From assembly GCA_002049455.2 (NCBI GenBank), contig KV918788.1:186001-250000 (forward strand): a stretch of 64,000 bases of DNA. Reading direction: 5' to 3'. The position numbers were made by a program, and so were the translations under genes. Within the stretch, counting starts at the first letter, position 1. Each line of letters opens with the position of its first letter. The notes under the pieces are model-generated. The model saw only the letters and a program-made list of their open reading frames with translations. It was not told the DNA's origin and did no database searches. The DNA is from Porphyra umbilicalis (Eukaryota; Rhodophyta; Bangiophyceae; Bangiales; Bangiaceae). Below, piece after piece: positions 10,331 to 20,914 of this stretch.

Positions 10331-11689
10331 CACGCCCAGTTAAGGGCGGACATTAGGATGCGGACACGTTGCATCATTACAGCGTACACGTGAAACTCGT
10401 ACCGTCTCCACGGTACCGAGAGGCGTACACATAAGAAGCGTAAAAAAGCAGGTAAAAAGCAGATACTTCTGTTGCTGATCGTGACCTACAATGATAGAGA
10501 AGCTCGTGGTGAACAATGCTACGTGGTTTGCAACCCACTTTTGACGTCCTCGTTTTTTCGTAGCTGCTGCTCTTCTCACGCTACCTCTGATGAAAAGATT
10601 GTCCCACCTTGACGCGTTGATGTCACCTCGTTCCCCATTCGTATCATAGAACTCAAGCTACTACCCCCCCCGTCCTTCGATCATAGGCTCATCCAAAAAA
10701 AATAGACCATCCAGAGTCATCATAGTGCTCAACATGGCCCGGTCTGCAACGAGCGTGATGGCGATCCGGCTTGCTCCAGATCGACGCGATTCGCATGGTT
10801 CAGCAGGTAGACTTTCGGTTTGTCACATATTGGAAGAAACACGTGTGCAGTGAATGCCCCGAGACGCCCTGATGCGCCTGCTGCCAGCTACGGTTAGGAC
10901 ACGTCTTCAGAAAGCTGGTTCCAACCGCTGGACAAGTGAAAAGCGTCCGACACCTACCAATCTGGCCAATGAATGGCCGGCAATCCTGATGTCCGCCTCA
11001 CGCCCAGTTAAGACACCCCTGAGGCGGACATTAGGATTGCCGGCCATTCATTGGCCAGATTGGTAGGTGTCGGACGCTTTTCACTTGTCCAGCGGTTGGA
11101 ACCAGCTTTCTGAAGACGTGTCCTAACCGTAGCTGGCAGCAGGCGCATCAGGGCGTCTCGGGGCATTCACTGCACACGTGTTTCTTCCAATATGTGACAA
11201 ACCGAAAGTCTACCTGCTGAACCATGCGAATCGCGTCGATCTGGAGCAAGCCGGATCGCCATCACGCTCGTTGCAGACCGGGCCATGTTGAGCACTATGA
11301 TGACTCTGGATGGTCTATTTTTTTTGGATGAGCCTATGATCGAAGGACGGGGGGGGTAGTAGCTTGAGTTCTATGATACGAATGGGGAACGAGGTGACAT
11401 CAACGCGTCAAGGTGGGACAATCTTTTCATCAGAGGTAGCGTGAGAAGAGCAGCAGCTACGAAAAAACGAGGACGTCAAAAGTGGGTTGCAAACCACGTA
11501 GCATTGTTCACCACGAGCTTCTCTATCATTGTAGGTCACGATCAGCAACAGAAGTATCTGCTTTTTACCTGCTTTTTTACGCTTCTTATGTGTACGCCTC
11601 TCGGTACCGTGGAGACGGTACGAGTTTCACGTGTACGCTGTAATGATGCAACGTGTCCGCATCCTAATGTCCGCCCTTAACTGGGCGTG
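10331..11689. repeat. large inverted repeat: two ~670-bp arms, 19-bp spacer
   Basis: Arms 10331-11000 and 11020-11689 are near-identical reverse complements (for example TGATG against CATTA near 10988-10992). A 27-bp sequence starting CACGCCCAGTTAAGACACCC lies just outside the left arm (10304-10330) and again across the spacer (10999-11025). Each arm contains the same 79-codon frame (10340-10579 minus, 11441-11680 plus), of unknown meaning. The arms are less GC-rich than the flanks. It resembles a foldback transposon or a palindromic duplication, but long-read or assembly foldback must be excluded. Confidence 0.9.
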
Positions 11690-12733
11690 ACGCGTGTCCT
11701 CAGAAACAGAGAAACGCGAAAGTGCCCTTCCTTTGATCACGCGGGGTGTTACTTTTGGCTGCTAGGCCCTGCCGCAGCACGATCCCCCGATACACACAGT
11801 ATGAAATGACATGCGGTGTCGCGCAGATTTGTTCCGACCTCGAGTGCCGCCCGCCCGCTGCGGGCGCTTAAGCGCCCGCACCAAGCGCTTGGTGCCGTTG
11901 CAACGCGCACCAGTGGGGGCAGTGCGCCGTCGCCGGCCGCGCCGGGGCTCGTCTGCCCACGTCACCGCGGCGGCCGGTGCCCGGTGCTGGTCGCGGTGGG
12001 CCAGACGGTCCTCGGCGCGACCGCGAACGCGAGAACGGTCCTCGCTGCCGGCGACGCGGACCGCGGCTCGCGTCGCTGGCAGCGCACTGCCGTCGCTGCC
12101 CGCCTTCGGCTGTCGGCATTTTCTTCTTGTCTGGGTTTTGCCGGTTCCGCCCTCCTGTCACCGCTCATTGTTCCCCATCCCCTGCAGTTGGACTGCTTCG
12201 ATCACCAGCCGCTTGTGTGCGGCACGGGGGCGTCACACTGCGTTGCGGCGGCAACAGAGGGCGCGAGGCTAAAACGGTGCTGCTAACTGGGGCTGAAGCA
12301 GAGAAGTGCCCTCGTCGTTGACGTCTTGACCAGCCAGCTATTTGTACAAATGTTGCCCGTCCCGGAAAGCTGATGACGACAGACCCCAGAGCGTGTGTAG
12401 CGTGGTCAGACAGCCTGATTGCACAGCCGCTGACACGCAGATCGCTGTGAGTACACTCGCATGGTTCATTGGTGTCTTGGGTCACGCGCCATGCGTGAGC
12501 GCATCCGACCTGGCAAAACGGTTGGTGCGTATTGTATCTTCAGACTCCACAGCCCCATTGCTAACAGCTTGAATGCAAACTAAGCCAAGCAGACGGCGCC
12601 TGCATCGGGCGCCCTACTCACACGTTCCGCTGCCGTCCACGCAAGTTGCTCCCCACAGTCAGTGCCGGCCACACACGGCCGGCGACCCCCACTCGGGACC
12701 CCCTGTCACGACCACCCCGCGCGTGCCACCCGC
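11690..12733. other. intergenic, no gene recognised
   Basis: Moderately GC-rich. Frames of up to about 150 codons on both strands at 11811-12290 are mutually overlapping and Arg/Ala-rich. The only structured feature is the double palindrome at 11859. Confidence 0.4.
11859..11894. repeat. two abutting perfect palindromes (22 bp and 16 bp)
   Basis: 11859-11880 (core GCGCTTAAGCGC) and 11879-11894 (CACCAAGCGCTTGGTG) are each self-complementary and share two bases, giving two adjacent potential hairpins. Confidence 0.85.
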
Positions 12734-13489
12734 TCAGGCGCGCACCGGCTCGCCATACACAAAGTCGTCGGCGACGACAACGTCCCGCCCGTCGCGCTTG
12801 GCAATCTCGGTGTTGCCCAGCGTCATGCGCACGGATGCGACGATCGGGCGGTCAAAGATGACGCCGACAAAGCTCAGCCCGCCCCCCGCCGCCGGGGCGG
12901 CGACCTTGGCCAACTCCCGCCCGCGCTCGTCAAAGTACTCGAGCGTCGTCAGGCGCTCCCGGTCGACGTCGAGCAGGACCGCCCCAAAGCCCTTCGTCGT
13001 CGCCTTGCGGCCGCGCTTGCCGGGCACCTCAAAGCGCACCTCCATCACATTGTCCCGCAGCGGCGTGAACAGGCGGGGCGCCGAAAACGGCAGCAGCTGC
13101 AGGGACAGCGCCTTGTTCAGCGACGAGAACCGGTTGTCCACAATGCGCTGCACCGGGGGGGGGTTGGACACCCGGAACTCCCCGCCCTTGGCGTGGAAGA
13201 CCGCCCCACGGGGGACGTTGGTGTTGAAAAAGTCGCCGGGCATGTCAAACGGCACGCCGTCGGCGTCCCAGTTGATGCTGCGCCGCCCGCGGCGGGCGGG
13301 CGGGCCCGACCCATTGTCGTCGCCGAGGAGCTCGGAGAAGCGATCAAAATCGTCCTTGATGTCAGCCGCCGCCCGGCCGCTGGCGCGGATGGTCTTGAAG
13401 CGGGCGCGCCGGTCGTCAGTGGCGGCCGCGGCGGTGGCGGCCACGGCGACGAGGGTGGCGAGCACCGCCGCGCGGGCGAGGAAGCCCAT
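12734..13489 (-). CDS. secreted protein of unknown function, 251 aa
   Basis: The ATG at 13489 begins MGFLARAAVLATLVAVAATA, a clear signal peptide with likely cleavage near Ala-Ala-Ala about residue 22. It is followed by a charged linker (FKTIRASGRAAADIKDDFD) and then a globular domain to the stop at 12734. The stretch INWDADGVPFDMPGDFFNTN followed by PRGAVFHAKGGEFRVSNP recalls an uncharacterised bacterial exported family with an INWDGV..FPxDFFN..SPRG pattern. That comparison is from memory and should be checked. The domain ends in beta-type segments such as FGAVLLDVDRE and LSFVGVIFDRP. No catalytic motif, membrane segment or anchor signal is visible. The upstream frame extension to 13846 is rejected because the signal peptide fixes the start. 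A dibasic RRGRR before the domain could be a processing site. Bacterial-like similarity, if confirmed, would suggest lateral transfer. Confidence 0.75.
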   Translation of the reverse strand: MGFLARAAVLATLVAVAATAAAATDDRRARFKTIRASGRAAADIKDDFDRFSELLGDDNGSGPPARRGRRSINWDADGVPFDMPGDFFNTNVPRGAVFHAKGGEFRVSNPPPVQRIVDNRFSSLNKALSLQLLPFSAPRLFTPLRDNVMEVRFEVPGKRGRKATTKGFGAVLLDVDRERLTTLEYFDERGRELAKVAAPAAGGGLSFVGVIFDRPIVASVRMTLGNTEIAKRDGRDVVVADDFVYGEPVRA

Positions 13490-16400
13490 GGTGGGGAGAG
13501 CGGTGGATACGATGAAGCGCGTGGTGTGAGGTGCTGGCGGTGAGCGGCAGGAGCGGTACGGTGTTCGGGCTGTGAGTGGTGGCGAGATGGGAGCAGGGAG
13601 GGACAAGACAACGGACGCAAGGTAGAAGCTGCTTATGTAGGCTTGGGGCTCCCTCGTCGGGCACCAAGTGCGTCTGCTGAGGGCCCTCCCTCGTACAACG
13701 CAGCGACCTTCGTTGGCTCCACCAGGCATCTCCCGTTCACAGCCTCCAACCGAGATGCCCCCAGCGGATCCGTTAGGGTGCCCCCCTGCGCATCGTTCCA
13801 GATAGCGCCTGGGCACGGCTGCCTCGGCTCGTGCGCCAACGGACAACCACGGTAGATGCCTGACAAACCGGACGGCTCAAACGACTCTGCAAGCTGGAGA
13901 AGAGCCCTCGCACGCTGGTGACCCCACGCAGGGCGGGGACAACCGCACCACCGTACCGAATGACTTGGGGCGGGAGGCCAACGCACGGGACAGGACACGG
14001 CTCACAGCTGGTCGGCCAGCAGCGCACGGCGTCAGCCGCAATTGCTTGACACCCGACCACGAACATCTGACGTCCAGGTAGAGCTCGACTTCGCCCTGCC
14101 GCGCCTGCCCGCATTGTACCGTGCCGAACGCGCCGTGAAACGCAGGGGCTCTGATTTGGCGAAACGGACGCGCCCTCTGACTCATTACGAGGTGGCAGCT
14201 CCCAGCAGCTGAGCCGACCTCCACGATTGCGCATGGTCACAGCACGTTGTCAAATTGGGTCACGGAGAACTTAAAATATATGCGAACCGTGAGAGGTCGT
14301 GAGAGAAATGTTTTTCCATGCAGCAAACCTCGTGACACCATCCTCGCAAATGTCGCTGTGTCGATCTCTAAAAGGCTCTGTCTGAGAAGGCTTTCTGACA
14401 CCCCCAGAGACCTTCTTACCCCACCCACCTGGTCACCCCTACCCATGTGCGTACTCGTCTACTCCCAATAGCTGCGGGCACCGCCCAACCACGGACACTT
14501 GTGCTTGCCTCCTTTCCTGTCCTCTCCCACTCCTTTCTCCTGCTGGCAGGGGGGGGGGGGCGAGGGGGGCTGCACATACATGCCGAGGGGGTCGGGGAGG
14601 ATGGGGGCGCAAACGGTGTCGCTAGAGTGGGACGGCTGCTGGCATTGCCGTGCAGAGCTCTGGCAGGGTCATGGGGCAGGTCCTCCTTGCGCGATCAAAC
14701 GGCACCCTTCACACCCAGTTCAAGGCAGACTTGGCGTACACAGTATGCATTCTTGCGGGCACATGGAGACCTCTGCTCGGACGCCTCACCGTCGTAGCTT
14801 GTGTCAGCCAGACTTTGTTCAGTACCTGTTGGCATGATAGTCTGCTACCAATGGGGACCCAGGATGCGCCCCCGGTCAACCGGGCAGCCAACCAGCGGGC
14901 TGGAAAACGTCAAGCCTTGTGCTTGGGGATAGCGGGGCGATTAATAATAATTCGAAGTGCTGGGCGGCGCCAATGCGCGCCCTCGGCATGTGTGCAGGTG
15001 ACTACCATGCTGCCCCCAGCCCCGCTCCTGGCTGCCGCCCAAGTGCACAAGTGCTGCCAACATCCCCGCTCGCTCTCCTGGCCGACCGCTCGGCCCACCC
15101 TCCTGGCGGACCGCCCCGCCCACCCTCTGGTCGACCGCCCCACCCACCCTCCTGGCCGGAAGCCCCGGCCACCCTCTGTTCGATCGCCCCGCCCACCCTC
15201 CTGCCGACCGCCCTCGTTCCTGTCGTATTCTTATCTGCATCCCCTCCATCCCACGCATTCTCTCCAGCTCGCACGGGGGCGGGGGGGAGTCACTCTACGA
15301 CGGGCCGGACGACGTTTGCAGTCGCTGGACTAGTGGTGGTGGCGATTGGGTGGGGATCCACACTGGCGCAGTGTGGATAGTGTGACGCGCGCGGTGGGTG
15401 GGTGGTGGATGGGTTGGATGAACTGACCACGTACTTCTTTTTCGTGTTCGCTCGCCCGTCCCCCATGTATCCTTACCATGCATATGTGCGATGGCTTCCT
15501 CTTTCTTGGCTTCTGTTTCTTTGCAAACCAATGGGTGTTGCTGACATCGAAGTCGAGTAACTTGTGTCATACGCACATGCATGCGTGGTGTCCGCGAGTC
15601 GCTGACATGGTGAGCTTGCTGTTGTCCGGTGGCCTGTAGCTCTGTCAGAGTTTGCGGCTGTGTGCAGTTAGCTACATGTCTGCGTGACTCTGTAGCACAC
15701 CGTGGCTTTCTTATCGATTTCGTGTCTGCTCTGCCACCCGTGCCCGCGCCGAGCAACAATAAAGCGACCGTGTCTTTCAATGCATCTTTGGCATGTATCC
15801 TCAATGCTGGCCGGTGTCACATCCTTTCCTCCGTCAGGGTCTTGCTCCACTTCTTCCCCGAGACCTCCGAGGGATCATTGCGGCGAGTCTCGCAACATAT
15901 GTCTCGAAGGATGTGAACTTCTCCTTAAAGATTGGGCAAAGAGGAGTTATGTACTCATTTTCGATCTCTCTCTGAACGCAAAGGGGTCGAGCAGCAATAC
16001 GGTTCGGCCTTGTTGCAGATACCTTGGAACCTGACACGAGATTTCATCAACGCGCTGTGGTGCCGCGCGGGCGGTCGACGACGCGGCCAGCCGCCAGCGC
16101 ATCGGTCCGTTGAGATGCAAAGCAGTTGGCGCGAAAGAGAGACCCAACGGCAGCCGGCTGGGCCGTGCACCACCGCCACGCTGTCGCGGACACCACAGGA
16201 GTGACATGACTGGCCAACCTGGGAGGTGTGTCCAATCAGTTGTCAATGGTGTCAGATTTCAATTGAATCACTGACATTCACAGCAAGCCACTCCGTCGGA
16301 GTGCGCCAGAGCACCAACCCAGCGGTTGGGGAACAGCAAAGACACAGGAAACACCGCACGCACCACCACCCACGGACAAGAGGAACCGCCATGCAGCCTC

Positions 16401-16873
16401 CTACTCTGGCACACCTGACAGCTGAGATGACAGCTGGCTTGCCATGCCACCTGCCCTACACGAGCCGTGTGCCCAGCGAGGAGCGGTGTGCAACTCTTGA
16501 GTCCTGCCCCGAGGCTGCAGCTGTTCTCCCAAAAAATCCTCACTCCAACTGTTGCAAAAGAGTTCCCAACCGGCCTCTACGACCCCGCAGAGGCCGATTT
16601 GGAACACTTTTGGGACAATTCGCAGAGAGTGGTTTTTAGGAGAATGGCTGTATGCGCCAATGGAACACCTTCCACCGAGGTGTCCCTGGCACCATCACCA
16701 ACTGCCGACAAGCAGCTCGAGGCCAACTCATGCGAAGGGGGCCACTCGCAGAGTGTCTGCGCTGCGCCTGTTAGAGCTGTCAGCCCACCATCAGGCCTTC
16801 GCTCGCCGCTTGGGAGCGCCCCAACCAGACTTGCAACTCTTCTGCGTTTTCAAAGCCGACTGATGGGTCATCC
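13490..16873. other. gene-poor region, no gene recognised
   Basis: GC content falls toward 50-60 per cent and frames are short and shadow each other. The stretch 13500-13640 is the likely promoter side of the secreted-protein gene. A degenerate C-rich tandem repeat lies at 15074-15215. Nothing else could be supported as coding or as RNA. Confidence 0.4.
15074..15215. repeat. degenerate ~24-28-bp tandem repeat, about 6 copies
   Basis: Repeated CTCCTGGCCGACCGCNCNGCCCAC-like units. The copies differ by substitutions and small indels, so the array is old. Confidence 0.75.
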
Positions 16874-16874
16874 C

Positions 16875-17601
16875 TAGTGTCTATTCTACCGACCGCATCA
16901 TTTGATGCGATTCGCATCAATTGATGCGGTTTTTCTGTCTTCTGCTACGAGAGAATGGCTGCTCCGTTGCTCATTCTGACGGCAGGAACGGGTCCTGCGT
17001 AGGCTTTTTATCCTTGGGGTAGAAGGAGGCCGCCCAGAATATATTTCTTCCTTCCCATAGAGGCGATGCCGCAGAAGCACCCAGCAGACCATCCTGCCAT
17101 GTCCCCCCCGCCCCCCGCCCCATACGAAGCAGAGCTCTTCATGGGTTGTCCGGCTCCAGGAGACTCCACGTACCCTTTCTATTAGACACAGAGGTGTCCC
17201 TAGGCAGAAACAACATGTTCGGACAGCCTCCGCACGTCGAACAAGACGAGTACGCGGGGCCCCCACAGTGGCTGTTGCAAGTCCAAATCGACGTATTTGG
17301 GGGTTCTGGAGGGGGGGGGGGGGGGAGGGCGATGCTCGGCCCCGCCGTCAGATGCCCTCTGAGTGGGCTTTCATCCTTTTTTTCATATGAGGGACATCCT
17401 CAACGGGTCTTCTTTATGCTGGGCTGACAAGGCGACCACCCAGCTCCATACTGCCGACGAGAACAGCAACAACGTGGGTTTATAGGTGCCAACAGGGCCG
17501 ATTTCCCACTCAGATGCCCCGGAAACCGCGATTCCGACACCGCATCATTTGATGCGCAGCACCGCATCATCTGATGCGATTTTGCGGTAGAATAGACACT
17601 A
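16875..17601. mobile_element. MITE-like element, 18-bp inverted termini, TA target duplication
   Basis: The left end CTAGTGTCTATTCTACCG (from 16874) is matched exactly by its reverse complement ending at 17602. The outermost TA dinucleotides (16875-16876 and 17600-17601) fit a TA target duplication as in Tc1/mariner elements. Both ends carry inverted GCATCAAATGATGC-type motifs just inside the termini. The ~0.7-kb interior has no transposase frame, so it would be non-autonomous. Confidence 0.8.
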
Positions 17602-17602
17602 G

Positions 17603-19145
17603 CTTCTATCGCTTCTTGACATCCGCGCCGCCGGCCGCTAAATGGAGATCGTTTCTCTGCCTCGCTGGTGGATCACGTCTAGGGGGTCATACATACTTGA
17701 GCCGCGTAGTGCGCCTCCAGCATTCTGCACGTGCCGCTGCGGCGGCTCACGGGGAGCCAGCCACAGCGCCGGCCAAGAAAAGGTGTGAATCTTGGGGGTA
17801 CATCGAAAGTCCTGGCATCTGTTCCATCCATGTTCACCCCTCACAACACCGCTGATCACCACAAACAGATGTCTGCCTGGAAAGAGCGTGCATGTGAATG
17901 GGTGCCAGGCAAGCGCCGCCGTCGCCAACGCCAGCCGGCTGACCAGTGGCGAGCAGGGTCCTTCCTCGTACACTGGCCTCCACTCCAATCGTTCGGCCTT
18001 GTGGTGCCTGTACGATGTCTTGCCTTGGGCTTGGTCTTTGCATGCAAACGATTCTTTGTCCGGTGCTGAGTTGTGCACACGCATTGAGTGGTCTTTCCGT
18101 CCGGCCTGGCAGTCACCAAACACGTGGTCAGTGCAGACATGTATGGCTCCAGACATTGGCGGTGGTGGTGCTGCCGTGAATGTGGCCGCCCAGAGGTGGC
18201 ACTCCTTGCTTTCTATTGCTATTCATAGGGGCCGTTCGTGTCCAGGCCACCCCCCACCACAGCCTCCTTGTCGCCACTCCTCTCACCCGTCGGGAGCTTG
18301 ACGATGCGAGTTCCTTTTTGTCAATCTGACAGTTTTCGTCGACACCTTCCCTCCCGCACTCAGAGCAAAGCCAGCAATGTCGGGACTATATTGTTAAATT
18401 CTCAATTGGGCATGCGACGTGGCGCCCTCCCAGAGGTCGCCTAACGGCGAGGCCTGAAATGGACGATATACGCAATAGACTTACTCATGAGTAGGCTACT
18501 TTCTCGCCGATAGTCACGTTCATCGGTGGGTGGTTCGTGGTCTATTCCAATGGACTATATCTCAGTGGAATCAGAGAGGCGCCAGCACCGCGAGATCCCC
18601 GTGATCCGCCCGAGATTTCTGTGCTCAGGCTGGAAGAAGGTGGCGATCGTCTGCCACGACGCAGACACGAAGCACATACACGACGCGAAGTGGCCGATCG
18701 TGCCGATATAGGACAATCATCTGACACATGGCAGCACCCCAGGCTGCCACCGTGCCAGTGTTGACAGCCTCGGCTCACTCCCTTGAGCCACTCATACTCG
18801 ACCACAAGAAAGGAGGCAAAGAAGCACAGAGAGGTGCTCTACGTCTGTCCCTTGACGTACATGCTACGGCAGCGTGGGAGGCTCAGAAGGTTCGCACAAG
18901 ACACGGGGGCCCTCGAAGTGGCCGCAAGCGACTCGTGTGTGTCGCCTTGATACGTCACGGCGTCTCGCGTCGATTGCGTCTACGTCCGTCGAGGCAGGAA
19001 GTGTCGACTCTTGGGTCACCTGTCGTTCCCAGCCTTTGAGTGAAGCGGCGATCGTTTCGCCGTCGTCGTTTGGCGTGGTCGTTTGTCAACAGACACGTTT
19101 TATGTTGCAACGATTTGGTGTCCAGCCAATGAGTGAGCCCGTAGC
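17603..19145. other. gene-poor region, no gene recognised
   Basis: Several frames of 60-170 codons on both strands, none with recognisable motifs. A 54-codon frame from an ATG at 18550 has a protein-like mix (CSGWKKVAIVCHDADTKHIH) and may be a decayed fragment. I could not assign it. Confidence 0.35.
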
Positions 19146-19231
19146 ATAGTCCGAGTGTCCTGAATAGGGTGCGCGTGCCGTATTTCGGCTTCGAATAGGC
19201 CATGCGCGACCTATTGTGACACTCGGACTAT
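19146..19231. repeat. inverted repeat, 14-bp arms
   Basis: ATAGTCCGAGTGTC at 19146-19159 is matched by GACACTCGGACTAT at 19218-19231, with further imperfect pairing inside (GAATAGG with CCTATT). It may be a tiny MITE or a hairpin. Confidence 0.7.
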
Positions 19232-19249
19232 CGAACCGAGCTGGACTTA

Positions 19250-19335
19250 TCTAAATTCGAGGAGGTCGTTCGACGTTCAATAGGGCACGTTCACATTGAC
19301 ACACAGCTGTTCGTGGCCTATTAAGCGAATTTAGA
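19250..19335. repeat. inverted repeat, 10-bp arms
   Basis: TCTAAATTCG (19250-19259) and CGAATTTAGA (19326-19335) enclose a second imperfect pair (AATAGGGCACG with CGTGGCCTATT). Size and design match the neighbouring hairpin at 19146. Confidence 0.6.
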
Positions 19336-19555
19336 CACGTTTCACCAATAATTGAGACACGTTGTGATAGACCGACATTGCTGGCTTTGCTCTCACCTCC
19401 AGCTGTGGCGCTGGCGGACGTCAGTTCGTCGGCTGTTGCGCGCCCGACTACGGTTACTTCGACGACCAAAAACAGCAGCCGAACCACCGTGTGGCAGTGC
19501 GCCGTTGTCGTCGTAAAAACTACTACATGTCATTCCGAAATGACAAAAATCGGTG

Positions 19556-19640
19556 TGGATCAGCGGGGGATCGATCCCCGGACCTCTCGCAGGCTTGCGT
19601 TCGATGCTAAGCGAGCACTCTACCACTGAGCTACAAACCC
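19556..19640 (-). tRNA. tRNA-Ala (anticodon AGC) with a 13-nt intron
   Basis: Read on the minus strand from 19640: acceptor GGGTTTG, D arm GCTC-AGTGGTA-GAGT, anticodon arm CTCGC-TTAGCA, a 13-nt intron at the canonical position after base 37, then T-GCGAG, variable AGGTC, T arm CGGGG-ATCGATC-CCCCG, acceptor CTGATCC and discriminator A. Mature length is 72 nt. The alanine identity pair G3:U70 is present. A box (TAGCTCAGTGG) and B box (GATCGATCC) fit RNA polymerase III promoters. Oddities are a U6-U67 mismatch in the acceptor stem and A rather than T at position 54, so it may be a diverged or weak copy. There is no encoded CCA. Confidence 0.87.
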
Positions 19641-20418
19641 ACTTGCTCGTGTCTGCAGCGGAGTTTAAATAATTTTATATTCAATAAGCCCAGCAAAAGA
19701 ATGTACTGTACCAACCAGGGGTAGCTGGGCGACCGCACTGCACTGCTACCTCTGACGTCCCATCCATGGTCACGGTGTACAGTATACCTCTTTTCTCGTG
19801 TACTGGTACAGAGACGAGGAAGTCGCAATATCCAAGTGATACCCGTGACCCGCTACATTTCAAACGCAGCTCCCAAGAGCAGAGCGCCGGTCCAGACAAC
19901 GATCAAGCAGGCCGTACGTACTCCCCGGAGACACTTGTGGCCGACCACTTTGGCATCCAGCAGAGGGCCAGGGCCCGCGGTGCGGCGGGTACGGCCGCCA
20001 CGGTGGCGCCGCCGCCGCGCCAACCACCCACGACCCGCTCTCAGCCGCCACACGGGCGCTGCCACAGCGCCCCGCGGCGGCCGCTCCACGCGATCCCCGC
20101 CCGAGGGCGCCCACCCCGCGGCGCGGCGGCGGCAGCGCGGCGGGCACCCCCGACTGTACACCCGTCGAGCGGCGGCGCCCGCGCGCAGCCGACGACAGCC
20201 CCGAGGCGCGGGCGCCCGCCGCCCCGCCACGTCGCACGGCGCCCCCGCCGCGCACGCACCAGCGGGCCGGCCCCAACCGGCCCGCCCCCGCCGCCCCCCG
20301 CGCGGCGCCGCGTCATGGCAGTCCCACGCCACGGCGCGGCGGCGGCGCCGCCGCCGCGCCCGCCGCGCCCGACCGACCGCATCCAGTGGCGCCCACTTTT
20401 GCCAATGCGCCGCCGCCG

Positions 20419-20456
<38 letters not shown>

Positions 20457-20914
20457 GTCACGGGGGCGGCACGGGCGGCCGCGGCACGCCGCCGCGGGCG
20501 GCCCGCCGGCGTCGCGGGGGCGGCCGCCCCGCCGCGTCACGTCACGGCAGCGTCGGACGGTGGACGGGCGGGCGCTGGCGGCGCGGCGCCGCGGGTGCTG
20601 CCAACCCCCCGCCCCCCCGGCCGGCGGCGCGGCGCGGCCGCCGCCGCCCGACCCGGTGGCACCCGCCCGCGGCGCGCGCGCGGCGCGCGGGGGCGCGCCC
20701 CCCCCCCCGCGGCGGTCGGGGCAACCACAAGCCTTGCCCGCGTGCCCGGGGATCGCGCCGGCGCGGCGCACTCGCGACCCGCAGCGTGCCTTGTCACACA
20801 CACCCGGCCCCGTGGGGCTCCCCCCCCCCCCCCACCCCCCCCTACCGCCCCCCCCGGTCCCCCGCCGCGACGGGCCGCTCGTCCACGTTGCCGAGCGGCG
20901 ACGCTGCCGCCCCT
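19641..20914. other. intergenic, very GC-rich from about 19970, no gene supported
   Basis: Frames over 200 codons are open on both strands at once between 19850 and 21100, all Arg/Pro/Ala-rich, as expected of more than 75 per cent GC. No motif supports any of them. Confidence 0.4.

Noticed and set aside
12573-13543. Plus-strand frames of 293-318 codons
   Set aside because: Antisense to the signal-peptide protein at 12734-13489 and without motifs.
15860-15900. GGATCATT string as a possible rRNA 3' end
   Set aside because: Only eight bases match and no flanking small-subunit rRNA sequence is present.
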